Part shown: piece by piece, positions 16,448 through 16,450 of the stretch
Layout of the letters: each line of letters opens with the position of its first letter
Position numbering within the stretch: the first letter of the stretch is position 1
NCBI GenBank assembly: GCA_955652195.1
Contig: CATPBC010000328.1
Coordinates: 1-16,450 of the forward strand
Direction of reading: 5' to 3'
Origin: an uncultured Xanthobacteraceae bacterium
GTDB lineage: Bacteria; Pseudomonadota; Alphaproteobacteria; Rhizobiales; Xanthobacteraceae
Length of the DNA stretch: 16,450 nt
Made by a program: the position numbers and the translations under genes
Notes under the pieces: model-generated
Seen by the model: only the letters and a program-made list of their open reading frames with translations
The model's database searches: none
What the model was told of the DNA's origin: nothing

Positions 16448-16450
16448 GGC

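Overview
The window is a compact, GC-rich chromosomal segment of an alphaproteobacterium, most likely Hyphomicrobiales (Rhizobiales) close to the Bradyrhizobium/Rhodopseudomonas/Xanthobacteraceae side. The evidence is gene content and order (dapB, pyrF, a rhizobial-type PmtA phospholipid methyltransferase, dnaJ, dnaK, then grpE, hrcA, rph, rdgB, hemW, LppC lipoprotein) and sigma-32 (RpoH) promoters of the alphaproteobacterial type. No rRNA, tRNA, CRISPR array, integrase or insertion sequence was seen. Genus cannot be fixed from the sequence alone.

Left part (1-6898, all minus strand). Reading in the direction of transcription: dnaK, dnaJ, pmtA, an NAD(P)H-dependent FMN reductase-like gene, pyrF, a fused double-DUF1330 protein, and dapB, which is cut by the left edge. 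dnaK has a textbook alphaproteobacterial heat-shock promoter about 125 bases upstream. dnaK and dnaJ are separated by a strong perfect stem-loop. The metabolic genes follow with short gaps (about 25-100 bases) and may be partly read through.

Middle (6899-9027). The dnaK control region is shared with a divergent AlkB-type DNA dealkylase gene, whose start region is duplicated and carries two tiny overlapping reading frames. A 14-base tandem repeat array then precedes a gene for an exported protein of unknown function, which converges on grpE with only 6 bases between stop codons.

Right part (9034-16450). The minus-strand block is an MmgE/PrpD-family gene, hrcA and grpE. grpE has its own RpoH-like promoter in the hrcA-grpE gap. 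Divergent from it is a tightly packed plus-strand set, rph-rdgB-hemW, with overlapping ends and non-ATG starts. It converges on an LppC/PBP-activator-type lipoprotein gene that runs to the right edge.

Together the window holds the DnaK-DnaJ-GrpE chaperone machine and the HrcA repressor, embedded among housekeeping genes for lysine/cell wall, pyrimidine, membrane lipid, RNA processing, nucleotide sanitation and heme trafficking. I found no clear undescribed multi-gene system. The least ordinary features are the three 18-residue amphipathic repeats at the PmtA N-terminus, the 14-base tandem array, the doubled DUF1330 protein, the duplicated alkB start region, and the uncharacterised exported protein.
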